This document shows positions 31,941 to 43,748 of a stretch of DNA of 64,000 nt, piece after piece. Every line of letters begins with the position of its first letter. Within the stretch, counting starts at the first letter, position 1. The notes below the pieces were generated by a model. The model did no database searches and was not told where the DNA came from. It saw nothing but the letters and a program-made list of their open reading frames with translations. The DNA lies in NCBI GenBank assembly GCA_026122225.1, contig JANEZZ010001955.1:310001-374000 (forward strand), in the 5' to 3' direction. This stretch comes from Heloderma charlesbogerti (Eukaryota > Chordata > Lepidosauria > Squamata > Helodermatidae). The translations under genes and the position numbers were made by a program.

Positions 31941-32999
31941 TCTCACTGAATTCATTAGGACTTATCTCTGAGCAGATGTGTATGTAATTCCACTGTAAAT
32001 ACACCTTTTGGAAATCCTGTATGCACAGTAGGGAAACCATTCTTTATGAATCCCAATAGAAATTGACCTGATCTGCACCTCCCAGACTCATGTGCTGATC
32101 AGCACACAGTTACGCTTTGGATTTTGCACTTTTCCAAATTTTGCAATGCCCTCAGCTCAAAAAATGATTGAAATTGGTATTAAAATGTGTATTTTAGGAT
32201 AAAATATGTTCAGAAATGCATACCTTGAGAGAAAACACATGTTCGGAAATATTATATTGTGAGAAAATACATTATACATATTTAAATATTCACCTTCATG
32301 TGCATTTTTTTTAACCAAACAATTGGCAAATTAAAGCAGAAATGGGATAGAATGGCCATTTGAATGAACACATGCAAAACTGACACAAATAGGATAATCC
32401 TCTATTCCTAAGTTGATGACATTTTTAGCATATCCAGAGCCCTATTTTTCCTCAGGAATTGTCTAGATCCCAGCATGTTTAAGCTGCCTGCTTTATGGCA
32501 GCTGTATTCAGGACTGGGAGGTGACGTCAGCTTTGAATTTTGATCAGCTGTGTGGGTCGTGTGAGATCCCCAATGCTGCTCTCCATACTTGGTGTTTGTG
32601 CTGTTTAATTTTTCATCTTTTACTCGCTTTTGTGGGGCTTCTAAATGAGACCTCAAATGCTTCCCAGCAGTCTGTGGATTGGGGGCTGACAGCAACTCTT
32701 CTGATGCACTGACTGCATCTCAGAAGGAGCCCAAAATAAATTAAAAGGCACAGTTAATAAAATACCATTGGGGGATGCCTGATTTAGAAGATGGCACTCT
32801 TAGCCTATGCTGAAAACTGCCAAGAGAAACGATCAGCACTCCATGTTGATGAAATCAAGGGCTGATTGTAGATTGTCACTGCAGGGTCAGAATGTCTGCA
32901 TCATATTTATAAAAGCCAAATCAAAATACAAACATTATTAGGTGGCACGTGCCCATACAGTCTCCCATTTCCAAGCCCACTGAAACTTTTCTCAAGGAT
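31941..32999 (+). other. NRXN3 intron, no gene seen
   Basis: Unique sequence; nothing recognised. Confidence 0.55.
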
Positions 33000-33190
33000 G
33001 AAAGGGTTGCTACCTCCAGTGTCAGAGGCAGTATGCCTACATACACCAGTTGCTGGGGAACTTGGGCAGGAGGGTGCTGTTGCACTCATCTCCTGCTTGT
33101 GGGTTTCCCATGGGCTGCAGGTTGGCCACTGTGTGAACAGAATGCTGGACTAGAAGGACAGCTCTTCTTATGTCCTTACGTTATGATTTG
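33000..33190. repeat. Dispersed squamate repeat (GCTGGACTAGAAGGACAG type)
   Basis: GTTGCTGGGGAACTTGGGCA, GCTGTTGCACTCATCTCCTG and GGCCACTGTGTGAACAGAAT match, inverted, the copy at 59680-59945. Fragments are at 42055 and 43450. Class not determined. Confidence 0.75.
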
Positions 33191-33455
33191 CCCTGTTTGA
33201 TTCCTCTTTTGTTTCTCTGGTTCACTTTGCCCATTCAGGTTCAGCTAGGAGAAATTCTAAAATTAGTTCTGGAATTGGAGCATGCATTCAATTTACTGAA
33301 GTTTTCAGTCCCTTCAGTTCATTTGCATCTCCCACCCACTGTATTGTATTCTGAAGTGCACATTGCATTAATAAAATGCTTGAAAAGTTTATCTTCTATA
33401 TATCTATATGATTCCATCAAGGTTTAATTCTTCTACACTGTTTTGTTGATATCTA
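33191..33455 (+). other. NRXN3 intron, no gene seen
   Basis: Unique sequence. Confidence 0.5.
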
Positions 33456-33463
33456 TATGTAAT

Positions 33464-34120
33464 TAGGGGTGGGTGGATTCCCTACCTGCTGGTCTGACCG
33501 GGAATCCGACCTTGCAGGGAGGCGATCTGTTCCTCCCCCCGGAATCTTCTTTGGCTGGCTCTGCTCTGCGGCAATTCCGTGAAGCCGCAGGCCGGCCCCA
33601 AAGCATGAGCTAGATGGCTGCCATGCTGTATCACTGGCTGAGGGGGATTGACTGCAGAAGCAAATGGCGTCCAGGAAACCATTTGTGGCTGTAAAGGTCT
33701 TAGTTTAAGGTAAATGCAGCCGCGAGATTCACCGCTCTGTTTTGCGTATAAGTCTATGGGCACATGCGATCAGCAGGGTGTGCCCATAGACTTATAAGCA
33801 AAACAGAGCGGTGAATCTTGCGTATAAGCCTATGGACACATAGATTTATGACTCTATTCGCATATAAGTCTATGGGCACATCCTCCCGATCGCCCTTAAA
33901 AAAAAAAAAAAAGACATGGCAATCGGCAGGGACAGGGAGGAGGGGAATGGCTCTGGCTGGCAGGAGGGAAGGTAAGTGCCCCCAAGCCAGTTCCCCCCTC
34001 CCCACGGAATCCGAGTGGAGCGGAACCGCTCTGGAGGATTCCGGGGGAGAGGAACGGATCGCTCCCCCCCCCCGGATTCCCCCCCCCCAGAACAGACAGT
34101 GAGGAATCCGTACACCCCTA
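33464..34120. mobile_element. 657-bp TAGGG-family hAT-like element
   Basis: Left end TAGGGGTGGGTGGATTCCCT, right end GAGGAATCCGTACACCCCTA. The core at 33725-33895 is built of palindromic GCGTATAAGTCTATGGGCAC and AGATTCACCGCTCTGTTTTG units, as at 6385-6685. Outward donor-like sites: minus CTACCTG at 33482, plus AAGGTAAGT at 33969. Flanking 8-mers (TATGTAAT, AGCTAGAT) do not match, so one end may be rearranged. Confidence 0.8.
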
Positions 34121-34159
34121 AGCTAGATTGAGGAGGAGTGGCCAAGGTCACCCAGTGAG

Positions 34160-34365
34160 CAGTGGAGGCTGGTGGCTCCAATTTCGGTGGGTTGTGAATC
34201 CACTCTGGGTTTCAATCAGAACCAGCCAGAACTCTAAAAGAGCTATTGTAAGTGCGGAACCTATTTTGGGGATAGGGTTCAGTACATTGGAAAGGCCCTT
34301 TAGAGTTCTGGCTGGTGCTGACTGAAACCCAGAGTGGATTCACAGCCCCACCAAAATCAGAGCCC
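34160..34365. mobile_element. CAGTGGAGGC-family hAT-like MITE, right terminus shortened
   Basis: It starts CAGTGGAGGCTGGTGGCTCC. The arms CCACTCTGGGTTTCAATCAG and ACTGAAACCCAGAGTGG are palindromic. The TSD CCAGTGAG is exact (34152-34159 and 34366-34373), although the last ~14 bp of the right terminus are missing. Confidence 0.88.
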
Positions 34366-34652
34366 CCAGTGAGCTTCATAACCAGGTAGGGACTTAATCC
34401 TGGGTATTCAAAACATTTTAATCCCACCTCAGCCTTAATTTCTGAGTTTATATACAACATAATTAAAATCTATCCCCTCCCCCCCAAAATGGATGGGTAT
34501 CCCACACCTGACTCCAACACTAATCAGGACACCACATGGGCCCTCAAATGAACAGAAAGAACAGGAAAATGTGGCAAATTGGTTCATGTGCGGTGTACTG
34601 TACAAATCTGGAGGGGGGGATTAAAAACAAGAACTAATGCTTTGGTTTCACT

Positions 34653-34871
34653 CAGGGGAGGCTGACGGATCTGATTTTGGTGGGGCAGAGTTTCCATTCT
34701 GGGTTTTAGTTACAGCCAGCCAGAAGACCAAAGCAGCTATCCAGGGTTCTGGCCCTAGCCCCAAAATGGGTCCAGCACCTTGGATAGTTCCATTAGACTT
34801 CTGGCTGGTTGTAACTAAAACCCAGAATGGAATATCAGCCCCACTGAAATTGGATCCACCAGCCTCCCCTG
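34653..34871. mobile_element. 219-bp CAGTGGAGGC-family hAT-like MITE
   Basis: Ends CAGGGGAGGCTGACGGATC and CACCAGCCTCCCCTG. Arms CATTCTGGGTTTTAGTTACA and TGTAACTAAAACCCAGAATG pair perfectly. The TSD GTTTCACT is exact (34645-34652 and 34872-34879). Confidence 0.93.
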
Positions 34872-34879
34872 GTTTCACT

Positions 34880-35444
34880 TCAGAACCAAGACCAGTTAGT
34901 TCAGAACTACAAAATTTAGGGAGAAATTAAGACGAGGAGAATTTTGGAAGCATCCTCTGTCTGTTTGTCTGTCTGTCTGTCATCATAATCTCTCTCTCTC
35001 TGCCATTCCTTGTATGAAAAGAAGATGTGACAATTCTGTCTCACAATTTCACTTGAAAACATTTTCCATTTTTTATTTTCTGGACATACTTTGACTTACT
35101 AGTTACTTTGCTGTGTTGCTCCTTGCTGTACAAGTGATGTTAGGAGTTCAACAATCTCATTTGCATGATTTGTTACAGATGAGATATAGAGGGGGATGAG
35201 ACAGACAGACAGAGAGAATGAATTATTTATAGAAACTTCTCTGCGTGCCATTTCTGTAGTTGAGCCAGTGGTCAGAAAGGGAATGGTGAGGAAAGTTTCC
35301 CTGCATTCATAGGACAGTCATTATTGACAAACACACACTACAAATATACGCTAAAACTAATTCATAATGTTTTGTGTCATCCTTTGGGCATTCACATAAA
35401 ATAGTCCCTCTATCCATGTCATAGGGAAGCATAAATGCTTGCAT
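34880..35444 (+). other. NRXN3 intron with a (TCTG)n patch
   Basis: A tetranucleotide (TGTC)n patch lies at 34960-34982 and a CAGA patch at 35200-35215. The rest is unique. Confidence 0.6.
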
Positions 35445-35452
35445 GCTCCCAC

Positions 35453-35799
35453 TAGTGATGCATGGATTTTGTTCAATCCATTCCGTCTGTGTTTTGCAGG
35501 TTGTCAGGCATCTTTAGTTCTGTCATCTGCTCACTAACAGAATCAGATTTTTTTTTTTAGGGATGTACGAGAATTTTGTTCCATTTGAGCTAATATACAT
35601 TAGCTCTAATTTGCTCCTGTGCTGATGCATATGAGCACAAATCCCACCCTAAAAGCTAGAAAAAGAAAAAGAAAAGAAGTCCGCAAGTCCGTGGAATCTG
35701 TATTACTCAGAAAAGGACAGTCTGCTGTGGAATCCACAGATCGGACTCGTTGAAAGCTGAACTCATTTGAATCTGTTGAAGATTTCTCCAACATTCCTA
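35453..35799. mobile_element. 347-bp hAT-like element (TAGTGATGCATGG type)
   Basis: Left end TAGTGATGCATGGATTTTGT, right end GATTTCTCCAACATTCCTA. The TSD is GCTCCCAC/GATCCCAC (35445-35452 and 35800-35807, 7 of 8). A second terminus-like TAGGGATGTACGAGAATTTT lies inside at 35559, so the copy may be a fusion of two elements. Relatives are at 21568, 24027 and 30984. Confidence 0.8.
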
Positions 35800-35959
35800 G
35801 ATCCCACCACATTGGTTATATAATACGATGCACCAGTACAATTTGTGTGATCTACCCCTCCTTTTTTTTGATGAAAAAGGCTCAGATGATGAATTCTCCA
35901 TAGACATGTCTGTGTCACACATTATGCTACAGGGATTGTGGGAACCGGTGATGTCATTC

Positions 35960-36425
35960 ACTCCATTTTATTCATTCATTCATTTCTATACTGCCCAATA
36001 GCCAAAGCTCTCTGGGCAGTTCACAAAAAATTAAACCATAAAGAACAACATAATATAAAATATGAAAGCATAAAAGTACAAAATAAAAGTACAACCAGAA
36101 CAAAACCTAACAGCTATGCAGAGATTTAAAATACAGATTTAAAACAGCAGAGCTAAAAGACTAGAATGCTAAAATGCTGAGGAAAATAAAAAAGGTCCTT
36201 ACCTGCCAAAGTAGGCCCCAGGCAAACCTCTCTAGGGAGCTCATTCCACAGCTAGGGTGCAACAGCAGAAAAGGCCCTCTTCCTTTGGCAGGGGCTCACA
36301 GAGAAGGACCCCTGAAGATGAACTTCGGGTCCAGGCAGGTACACATGGGAGGAGGCGATCCTTCGGTTAACCTGGCCCCAATCCATTTAGGGCTTGGAAT
36401 GTTAATATCAGCACTTTGAATTAGG
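35960..36425. repeat. Dispersed repeat (ACTGCCCAATAGCC...GCACTTTGAATTAGGCCC)
   Basis: (ATTC)n, then CTATACTGCCCAATAGCCAA, AGCTCTCTGGGCAGTTCACA, an A-rich block, GGCCCTCTTCCTTTGGCAGG and GGTTAACCTGGCCCCAATCC. It is familiar as a dispersed squamate repeat; short pieces recur at 45945-45985 and 53170-53215. Class uncertain. Confidence 0.65.
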
Positions 36426-37277
36426 CCCAGACATGAACTTTTCAAGGATACATTCATTCCTAGTAAAGCCATGTGAAATTAATTATTGCTGGTTCACCTG
36501 CAGATCATCTTACCATGTCTTCTTGCTGTTGACTGTGAATCTATTGCAATGAGGAGTATTACGGCAGAGACAGAGAAGCAGCCTATGCAGATCATTGTGC
36601 AATGGGGGAAATTGTGTGTGACAGTTCAGCGCATAACCCCCGGGTACTCATATTGCTACATTTCTCTGTCAGGTTACTTCTGTTTCAGGTTTCTGGTCAA
36701 ATGGAATAATGACAACAAATATTCTACACACACGGCCCTCCGCAGATGCCCCCACACAAACAACAAACCGTGGCCAGAGGCCTTGGCAGTTTGAGCAATA
36801 ACTTCGTGCTTTCCAGACCCCATTGCCTGCAGAATGAACAGTGCCAGCCGCAATCCCAGGCCAATCTCAATGACGTGCACTGACAGAAGGAGCTTAGCCA
36901 CACATGTCAGCATTTCCTTTGCTTAAAGAAAGGCAGCAGAAAACACAAAGTCATTCAGATGAAACAACAAGATTGATTTTAAAAGGGAGAGGATCAGTTG
37001 CTGAAAAGCATTCTGCTCTGGATTAATGATCTCACTGCAGAGCCTGGGAGCAAGTGACATCTGAATTCAGCAGTCAAGCCTCATTACTTACCATAGATTT
37101 TGTATTATTTCCCATATATTTTGTAGTGCCTTCTGATACCTACCACTTTGGTGCCAACAGCCCCTCTTTACCTCATTGAAACCAAATTCGATTTCCATTT
37201 CTAACAATAAAAAATTATTCACCCCTCCACTATGTCCACTTTCCATTGTATAGCTACAGAGCCAGTCACAGACACCG
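36426..37277 (+). other. NRXN3 intron, no gene seen
   Basis: Unique sequence. A minus-strand frame at 36674-36913 is open but unrecognised. Confidence 0.55.
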
Positions 37278-38042
37278 TGTCATGTCCCCGCTGGAGGAAT
37301 CCTCCTCCTCTGTGGAACTAGAGCTCCCAGAGACAGATGATGCCAAACAGCCACCCAGGTTAGAAGTCCTGGCAGAGCCTGAGCCCTCAAGGGGGATGAC
37401 TGCAGGTCCATCGCAACAGGAGGAAAGGAGTTCCACCTCTGAGGTGGAAGCTGGGTGACCACCTAGCGCCTGAGAGCATCATCACCTCAAGAGAAAGGCC
37501 AATAGGGCTCCTTTGAGAAGAAGTGCCTGATTACAAGGAAGGACTCTTCAAGAGAAAAGGACTCCTCAAATGCAAGGTCCTCCTCCAGAGTACAACTTTT
37601 GCTAGAGAGTCTGTAATGAACTGCAGCTGAGCCCTGCATGTGCCGCAGTTGGCTCTGGCTATATAAGCCATCCGGTTCAGTCTAGCTATTGCTGGAATGC
37701 TATTGTTCTACCAGCTCCAAGACCTTTATTTTGCTTCCCTTGTGGTTGAGCCTCTTTGCTACTGACCCTTGGACTCCTGCCTGAGTCTGCTTTTTAGACT
37801 ATGTTTCTGCTTGAATACTGTCTTGTGTTTTGCCCTTGGTTTTGCCTAAGACATCTCTTCTGAAAGCCACCTACTTTCCTGGTAATACCGTGCTTTGATC
37901 ATTGCCTGTATCTTGACCACTCCAGCCTTGGCCTGATCCCATACTGGACTGAAACCTTTGTGCTTGACCATTTGCCTGTTTAATTGACTTGCCTATTGGA
38001 TTTGTCTCTGTATTTGCCTAGTATAGAGTCTGACCCAGGACA
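37278..38042 (+). mobile_element. LTR-like element (about 765 bp), sense
   Basis: It starts TGTCATGTCCCCGCTGGAGG and ends TCTGACCCAGGACA. A TATA-like CTATATAAGCC lies at about 37659, followed by the CTTTGTGCTTGACCATTTGC and TGACTTGCCTATTGGATTTG region. It matches 41131-41930 in inverse orientation throughout, which helps set the ends. No TSD is readable (CACCG, TACCA). Confidence 0.65.
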
Positions 38043-41000
38043 TACCAGCCCATAGTAGACACTAACATGGAAGGAGCTCTGTTACCCATGCTGATTTTTA
38101 GCCTTCTTTCATCTTTCACTGGTGTGATTTATTTATTTTTAAAACTCAATTTACAATAGTAGAAGGATTATTTTAAGCTTTCTCTTCTCAACCTGTCTCT
38201 GGCAATAAACTAGATTAATTTTAATAAGCAGCAAAACACCTTTAATTGAATCTTAATTAAGAAGTGTTTTGTTTTGTTTTTTACCGTGCATCAGCAGAGC
38301 AACTATAGATGATTTGCTTCAGTTTTATTTGTTCAAACCAAAACAAAGCGAATGGATGAGGTCTATTATACAAAATGTTCTTATTGTTGGGCATTTCAGC
38401 CCTTTCCTATTTCATAGGCTTTATGAACCCTTGATTGCTGGAGGTACCTGGCCAAACCAGAACTTGTTCTTTTCCCTTTATTTCTTGGTCTGCTATGCTC
38501 CTTCATGTCTACCTTTCTCCCAGCTAGGTCAGAGGCCCAACTGTTGTTCAACAACCATTGAGTCCGGGTGCCATGATCTCAACTATGATGAGCAGCAACT
38601 TGGATACTGACACTGAGCTGGATGGGTTAGGAGGGCTAGTGGTGCAAGCAACAGAGTCCTACCACCAAGCTAGAGACCCTGGATCTGGATTCTCTTAAGG
38701 AACTGGCATCCTTGTTATAGAGGGCCTTGTGCTCCCCAGGGCCCATTCACCAACACAAGCAGTGCATCCAGTAGGAGCTAACAGAGGGGTGACAGTGTAC
38801 CTGTTCTCCTGGCTGAGAACTATCTGTTCTCACTGAGTGCCTGATTCATGGCTGATGTGACTATGTACAGTCAGTGGTGTGTGGGCTCCCAGGAAGACCC
38901 TTCTGCCCTGTGGGCTTCCACTCAGGGTCAGGACAAGACAGCAGCCTCAGATGCCCAAATATTCTGGAATGTGAAAGATGGGAAATAAGCATAAAGTAGT
39001 GTAGTGTTGTGGTCTACAGAATATGAATGGATGTACATTTTGTACCAAGGAACTGGGAGGAAAGATTTAGCAGAAGATTGGAAGTTAAAAGTAGGGTGAG
39101 TTTTACTGTCATAAAGGTTTCTTTGGGCCAGGAGAAACTTAGGGACAAGTTCACTTGGGTGAACACAGGATTAACTTCAGTTGACTTTCTTTTTTCACTC
39201 CACTGCAGTCTTGCCTGCTAATTCTGTCTCCTGTTCCTGGTTCCTTTCAGTGCCCATGTTATCTTTTGTTCCAAAGCCTGTGGACTGAGGTAGCCTCAGT
39301 GTGAAGTTTAGCTCTTGACAATAAAAGCATCACAATGAGAGGAATGGAAGAAGGCGAGAGTTAAAGGAAATGACAGGATCAGAAGGAAAGAGGAGGGCAA
39401 GGTCATCATGGACTACAGGAAATGTGAAGACAGTAAAGAAAAGCAGAACCAGAATAGCAAGTTCTATAACTTTTTGAACAAGGAATGCCGTGAGAAAGAG
39501 GACAAATAGCTTGGAACTGAAGCAAACTTGAATAATGAAAATAGTTTGCACTTCTGTTAATGTCCCTTAATGAAGCCTTTACAGTGGGAGAAAATGGAAG
39601 CACAAGTAGGTTATCCTGACAGGTCTGTGGAAAACTTAGGATAAAAACTAGGGGACTTAACAAATTCTTGCAAGGCTATCAGTTCTTATTTGATGGTTCA
39701 ATTTTCCTTTATAAAAGCTCATTTGAAGATAGATTAAAAACAGCTTGAACATAAAGTAGTCTTCACAGGGAATAACAAGTGAAACAGCATTATCGGGGCA
39801 AACCTGAAAACGCAGTACTGTGTTCCATGATACGCTGCAAACTGATGGGTGGGATTCAAATCATGGTAGTATACAATGAAGATAGTTGTGGACTGTCTTA
39901 GGCCTTCCCTGTTTCCACTAGTGTCCTATGGAGAAGCAACACCATCCAGGAGTCCTCTTAAGACCTCTGCTCAAAATGGAGCTACATCATCACCATCCAT
40001 TATAGAAGTGCAGTAATAGTGCTCAGAGGCCTAAAAAACATACTGAAGATAGGAGAGTTTGGCTTTGACTGGACCAGATAACTTTTGTTGTTGTCCCCTA
40101 CCTCACAGCTCTGCCATTCCTAGCTTCCCAACCACCCAACATCCAGGTATGAACACTCATGCGCTAGCCAACCATGACATGTAGATATCCTGATATTATG
40201 TGGCCTGTGCCTCTTTGTGAAAGGAGACAGTGATGACAGAACATACACAAGTGCGAACGTGGATTTTAAGGGCATTGAGTTGTGTAGAGATATTATCTTG
40301 ATGGTATTATATTTCTGTATTTTTGGTCTTCTCCCTAGGCTTTGGAAAGCTTTTCCCAGTCTTGAACTATTCAGTACCCAATGCAAGCCTACTATGAAAG
40401 ATTCAGGGAAGTTCCAAACCCTAGGGTGGTAAGGGAGCGGTATGTAAACTCCCAAATCAATTGAATAACAGTCCATACACTGATGGCATATAAATGGAAC
40501 ATGGCTCAACTCTCACTCAGTTAAGGTCCTTTGTCCAAACTTCTTATAAGTCGCAACTTAATTTATCCAAGTGGCCATAGGACTATCCCAAACATTAATT
40601 AAAGAGAAGTCATTGTAGTCCTTATAGTGGCATTTTGTGGATCTATTAATTTTCATATGGCAGGGCTATTTGTGAAAATGCTTTCATATAGGTGATCTTG
40701 GTATGCATGTTTGGGTTACAAGCAGAACTGAACCCAGTTTTGTTTAAGAGATGGCTTGAGAAATAATAATAAAAAAACACTACTTTGGCTTATGTGGGGA
40801 ACTGGAATGGACTTTGGATTCCGGGGAGCTGATATTGATTTTGAAATGACCACTCTTTGCCTGTGTGCTTGCTTCTGTGGTCCTGTAATGCCTGTTTATC
40901 CTATACACTTGTAAGTGAACAAGCTCTTAGGAAGACACTATAAGTCTCCAGTGCTTTCTTCCTCTAAAATAAGCATATTACATATAGCTGTCTTGACCTT

Positions 41001-41130
41001 TGTAGCACTTGAAATAGGAGGGGTGTGAGACAATATGTTTAACCACTGTCTTACTGCAGTTTGAGTATAAAGTTGAATCCCAGAGATCTGGGTTCACGTG
41101 CCAACTCTGCCATTCATTCCTTATGTAGCT
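38043..41130 (+). other. NRXN3 intron, no gene seen
   Basis: About 3.1 kb without recognised repeats or coding exons. TTAATTAA-rich stretches occur at 38210-38265. It could hold conserved non-coding elements, but that cannot be judged from one genome. Confidence 0.5.
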
Positions 41131-41930
41131 GTCCTACTTTGGCTGGGTCACACTGAGCATTAGGGCAAAGTAAGGGGCAATCCAAAGGCAAGTCAATAAA
41201 GAGGCAAAGGTCAAGCACAGGGATATCAGCCCAGCAAGAGCAGTTCCAGTCAGGAGTAGTTAGTAAAAGGCATGCTTTTACCAGGCAAGAGAGCTTCAAG
41301 AGAAACCTGAAGCCGAGGTCCAAATACAGATAAGCAGTCAGATACACAATGGAGTCCAAGAAGCAGAGTCAACCAGGAGTCCAAAGGTGAGTGGCATGCA
41401 GATCCAGTCATAGAACAAGGGCAAAGGTACAAGATACTAAAGCTAGTAGAACAACATTGTTACCAGTAGCTAATAAGTCTCAACTGAAGGCTTTTGTACC
41501 CTGAACTCCCAGGGACCTACCCAGGACTCAGCTGCAGTTGGTCACAGGCCTTCTGGCAAATGTCCTACTCATAAGGAGGGCCTTGCTGGTGAGGAGGCCT
41601 TTACTCTTGAGGAGACAATTTTTATTTTATTTTGCAAGCAAGCATTCCTTTGCCTGGTCATGGTCTTAGCCTGTATCTTCAGGCACCAGTGTCCTCAGGG
41701 GCTGGGTAGTGGCTCAGCATCCCCCTCTGGCTCAGCAGCAGAGCTGTCCACCTTTCGAGGGAGAAGCTCTGAAGCCATCTCTCCCAAGAGCCTAGGAGCT
41801 CCTTGGTCAACCCCAGAAAATGGCCTGTTCCTTGGGAACATCTGGCTCAGGAGGCTCGAGATCACTGTCTGATAAGGATTCATGGAGGAGGAGGCGGCAG
41901 CGGCAGCGGGGGGGGGTGTTCATGACTGTA
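41131..41930 (-). mobile_element. LTR-like element, antisense relative of 37278-38042
   Basis: The + strand begins TGTCCTACTTTGGCTGGGTC (inverse of GACCCAGCCAAAGTAGGACA) and ends near GTGTTCATGACT. The minus strand shares TTGACTTGCCTTTGGATTG, GTGCTTGACCTTTGCC and CTGCAGCTGAGTCCTGGG with the 37278 copy. Flanks GTAGC/GTACC agree in 4 of 5. Confidence 0.65.
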
Positions 41931-42257
41931 CCACTGGGTCACTCAGTGTAAAGCCAACAGCAAAAAACAGTAATGCTGAATAGTACTGAATAGTACAACC
42001 CCTAATTTAAACTCCCCCAAATTGTGTTTTGGCTGCAATACCGTGGGGCCTTAGAACATAAGAGCCCTGCTGGATCACACCAAAGGCTAATCTAGTCCAA
42101 CATTCTATTTTCTCAGGGGCCAGCTAGATGCTTCCAAAAGCAGGCCAGGAAGCCAGTGGGTTGGATCCAGAATTTGCTCCCACCAGCCAGGGCCCTTCCT
42201 GAGTGGAGTTGTGCTTTGGATGCTCCAGCCAGTGGGAAGTGGGGCTGGTTTTTGCCA

Positions 42258-42305
<48 letters not shown>

Positions 42306-42328
42306 CCATCCATGCAGCCTGCAAACCA
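41931..42328. repeat. Intron with repeat fragment and (CA)n tract
   Basis: At 42055-42120 there is a fragment of the CCTGCTGGATCACACCAAAG family (compare 59680). A (CA)n microsatellite of about 46 bp lies at 42260-42305. Confidence 0.8.
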
Positions 42329-42336
42329 CTTCCCAT

Positions 42337-42821
42337 TAGGGATGGCACGGGTGTCCGATTCTGTCTGGTAATCTAGCAGAACCCCCACCACACCTGCACT
42401 CCTAAGCCCCGCTTGCCCCCTGCCCATGCTCCACGAGCAGCCCACACTCACCCCAGGGACCTAATCGAGCTCTGCGGTCACCATTTTTTTGAAAAGTAAA
42501 ATGGTGATCACAAAATGCTCACATGTGCTCATGTGCAAAAATGTGCATTTTTGCGAATGTGCAAATTTGTGTACGCATGAAAATGCACATTTTTGCCAAT
42601 GTGCATATTCACACATATGCAAATATGTGCATTTGTGCAACCACCATTTTATTTTTCAAAAAATGGCGACCACAGAGCTCACCGAGGCCGCCGGGGTGCA
42701 TGAGGCCTGCTCACCGAGCTCGTGAGGGGCTCGAGTGTGGTCCAGGGAATGGTGAGCAGGGGAAGGAGCTGGGGGGGGGGGCACCTGGAGAACCAGAAGG
42801 GGGTGGGTTTGCGCATCCCTA
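42337..42821. mobile_element. 485-bp TAGGG-family hAT-like element with perfect TSD
   Basis: Left end TAGGGATGGCACGGGTGTCC, right end GGGTTTGCGCATCCCTA. The TSD CTTCCCAT is exact (42329-42336 and 42822-42829). The core is an inverted repeat (GAGCTCTGCGGTCACCATTT at 42469 against AAATGGCGACCACAGAGCTC at 42661). It encloses ATGTGCATTTTTGC-type repeats. Outward donor-like sites are of GTGAG type: minus ACTCACCCC at 42446, plus ATGGTGAGC at 42750. Confidence 0.93.
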
Positions 42822-42943
42822 CTTCCCATGATGTTCTGGAGGGTCCCTTAAACCTCCAAGCCATCAGAGGGCATAGAGAACTGCATGTAGAGAGGGAGAA
42901 TTGGTGAAAATTGCCTCCTGCCCCATTCTGCCAGTGGAAATTA

Positions 42944-43438
42944 CTAGGGATGGGTGGACTCATGGGTTGGGGTTCCATGCTGCTTGCTGGACCCCCGCTG
43001 CCTGCCTGCCCCTGTTCACTGCACTGCCCACTGAGTTGGGCAGTCTGCAAGCACCTAGCGAGTGGCATGCAGCCACCTGCTTCCTGGACAAGCTGCCATT
43101 TTGTGGAAAAACTGGCAGCTCCCCCTTGGTCGTAAATGTCCATTTGTACAAATGGCAGCTGTAAAGCAGCCATTTACGCAAGATTACAGATGTAAATGGC
43201 CCATTTGCACCTGTAATCTTGCAGAAATGACCCCTTTATGGCTGTAGATGGACTTCTATAAACAAGGCTGAGCTGCAAAATGGTGGCTCAGTGAGGAAAT
43301 GGGTATCTGCACACTTGCCTGGCTTGGTGTGTGCTGAGCTGGGCAAGCAGAGTGATTTGAGGATTGGCACATCGGGGGGGGGGGGCGAGGTGGCAATTTC
43401 TTGCTGGGCTTTGAGCCCCAGCCAGATGCTTGTGACAT
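42944..43438. mobile_element. TAGGG-family hAT-like element, probable
   Basis: Left end TAGGGATGGGTGGACTCATG, right end GATGCTTGTGACATCCCT. Internal palindrome: GCAAGATTACAGATGTAAAT and ATTTGCACCTGTAATCTTGC (43179-43225). Flanks GAAATTAC/GAAATGAT agree in 6 of 8, so the TSD is doubtful. Confidence 0.7.
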
Positions 43439-43449
43439 CCCTGAAATGA

Positions 43450-43600
43450 TCTGCTGGATCAGTTCCACTGGCAAGACCCTTCATAGAAGGCAAGGTCTGG
43501 ATGAAGCGTGTAGACCTCCCATGTTATTGCCTCCCAGCAACTGGTATCCAGAGGCATACTGTCTCTGGACATAGAGGTTTCAATGAGCCATCAAGGCTAA
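43450..43600. repeat. Fragment of the 33000/59680 dispersed repeat
   Basis: GCCTCCCAGCAACTGGTATC, CAGAGGCATACTGTCTCTGG and GAGGTTTCAATGAGCC match the family's central part. Confidence 0.65.
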
Positions 43601-43649
43601 AAGCTGTTCACACACATTTCCTTCATGAATTAGTCAAATCCCCCTTTTG

Positions 43650-43748
43650 TTGTTGTTGTTCAGTCATGTCCGACTCTTCATGACCCCATGGACCATAGCA
43701 TGCCTGGCCTTCCTGTCCTCCGCCCTCTCCCGGAGTGTGCTCAAATTA
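43650..43748 (-). mobile_element. BovB 3'-terminal fragment
   Basis: GTTGTTCAGTCATGTCCGAC, CATGACCCCATGGACCATAG and CTCTCCCGGAGTGTGCTCAA are the BovB 3' end. 5'-truncated to about 100 bp. Confidence 0.9.

Noticed and set aside
33456..34128. 8-bp TSD around the 33464-34120 element
   Set aside because: Flanks TATGTAAT and AGCTAGAT do not agree, so the ends are kept on terminal sequence alone.
42105..42451. Frames encoding Cys-Val or Thr-His runs
   Set aside because: They are translations of the (CA)n microsatellite.
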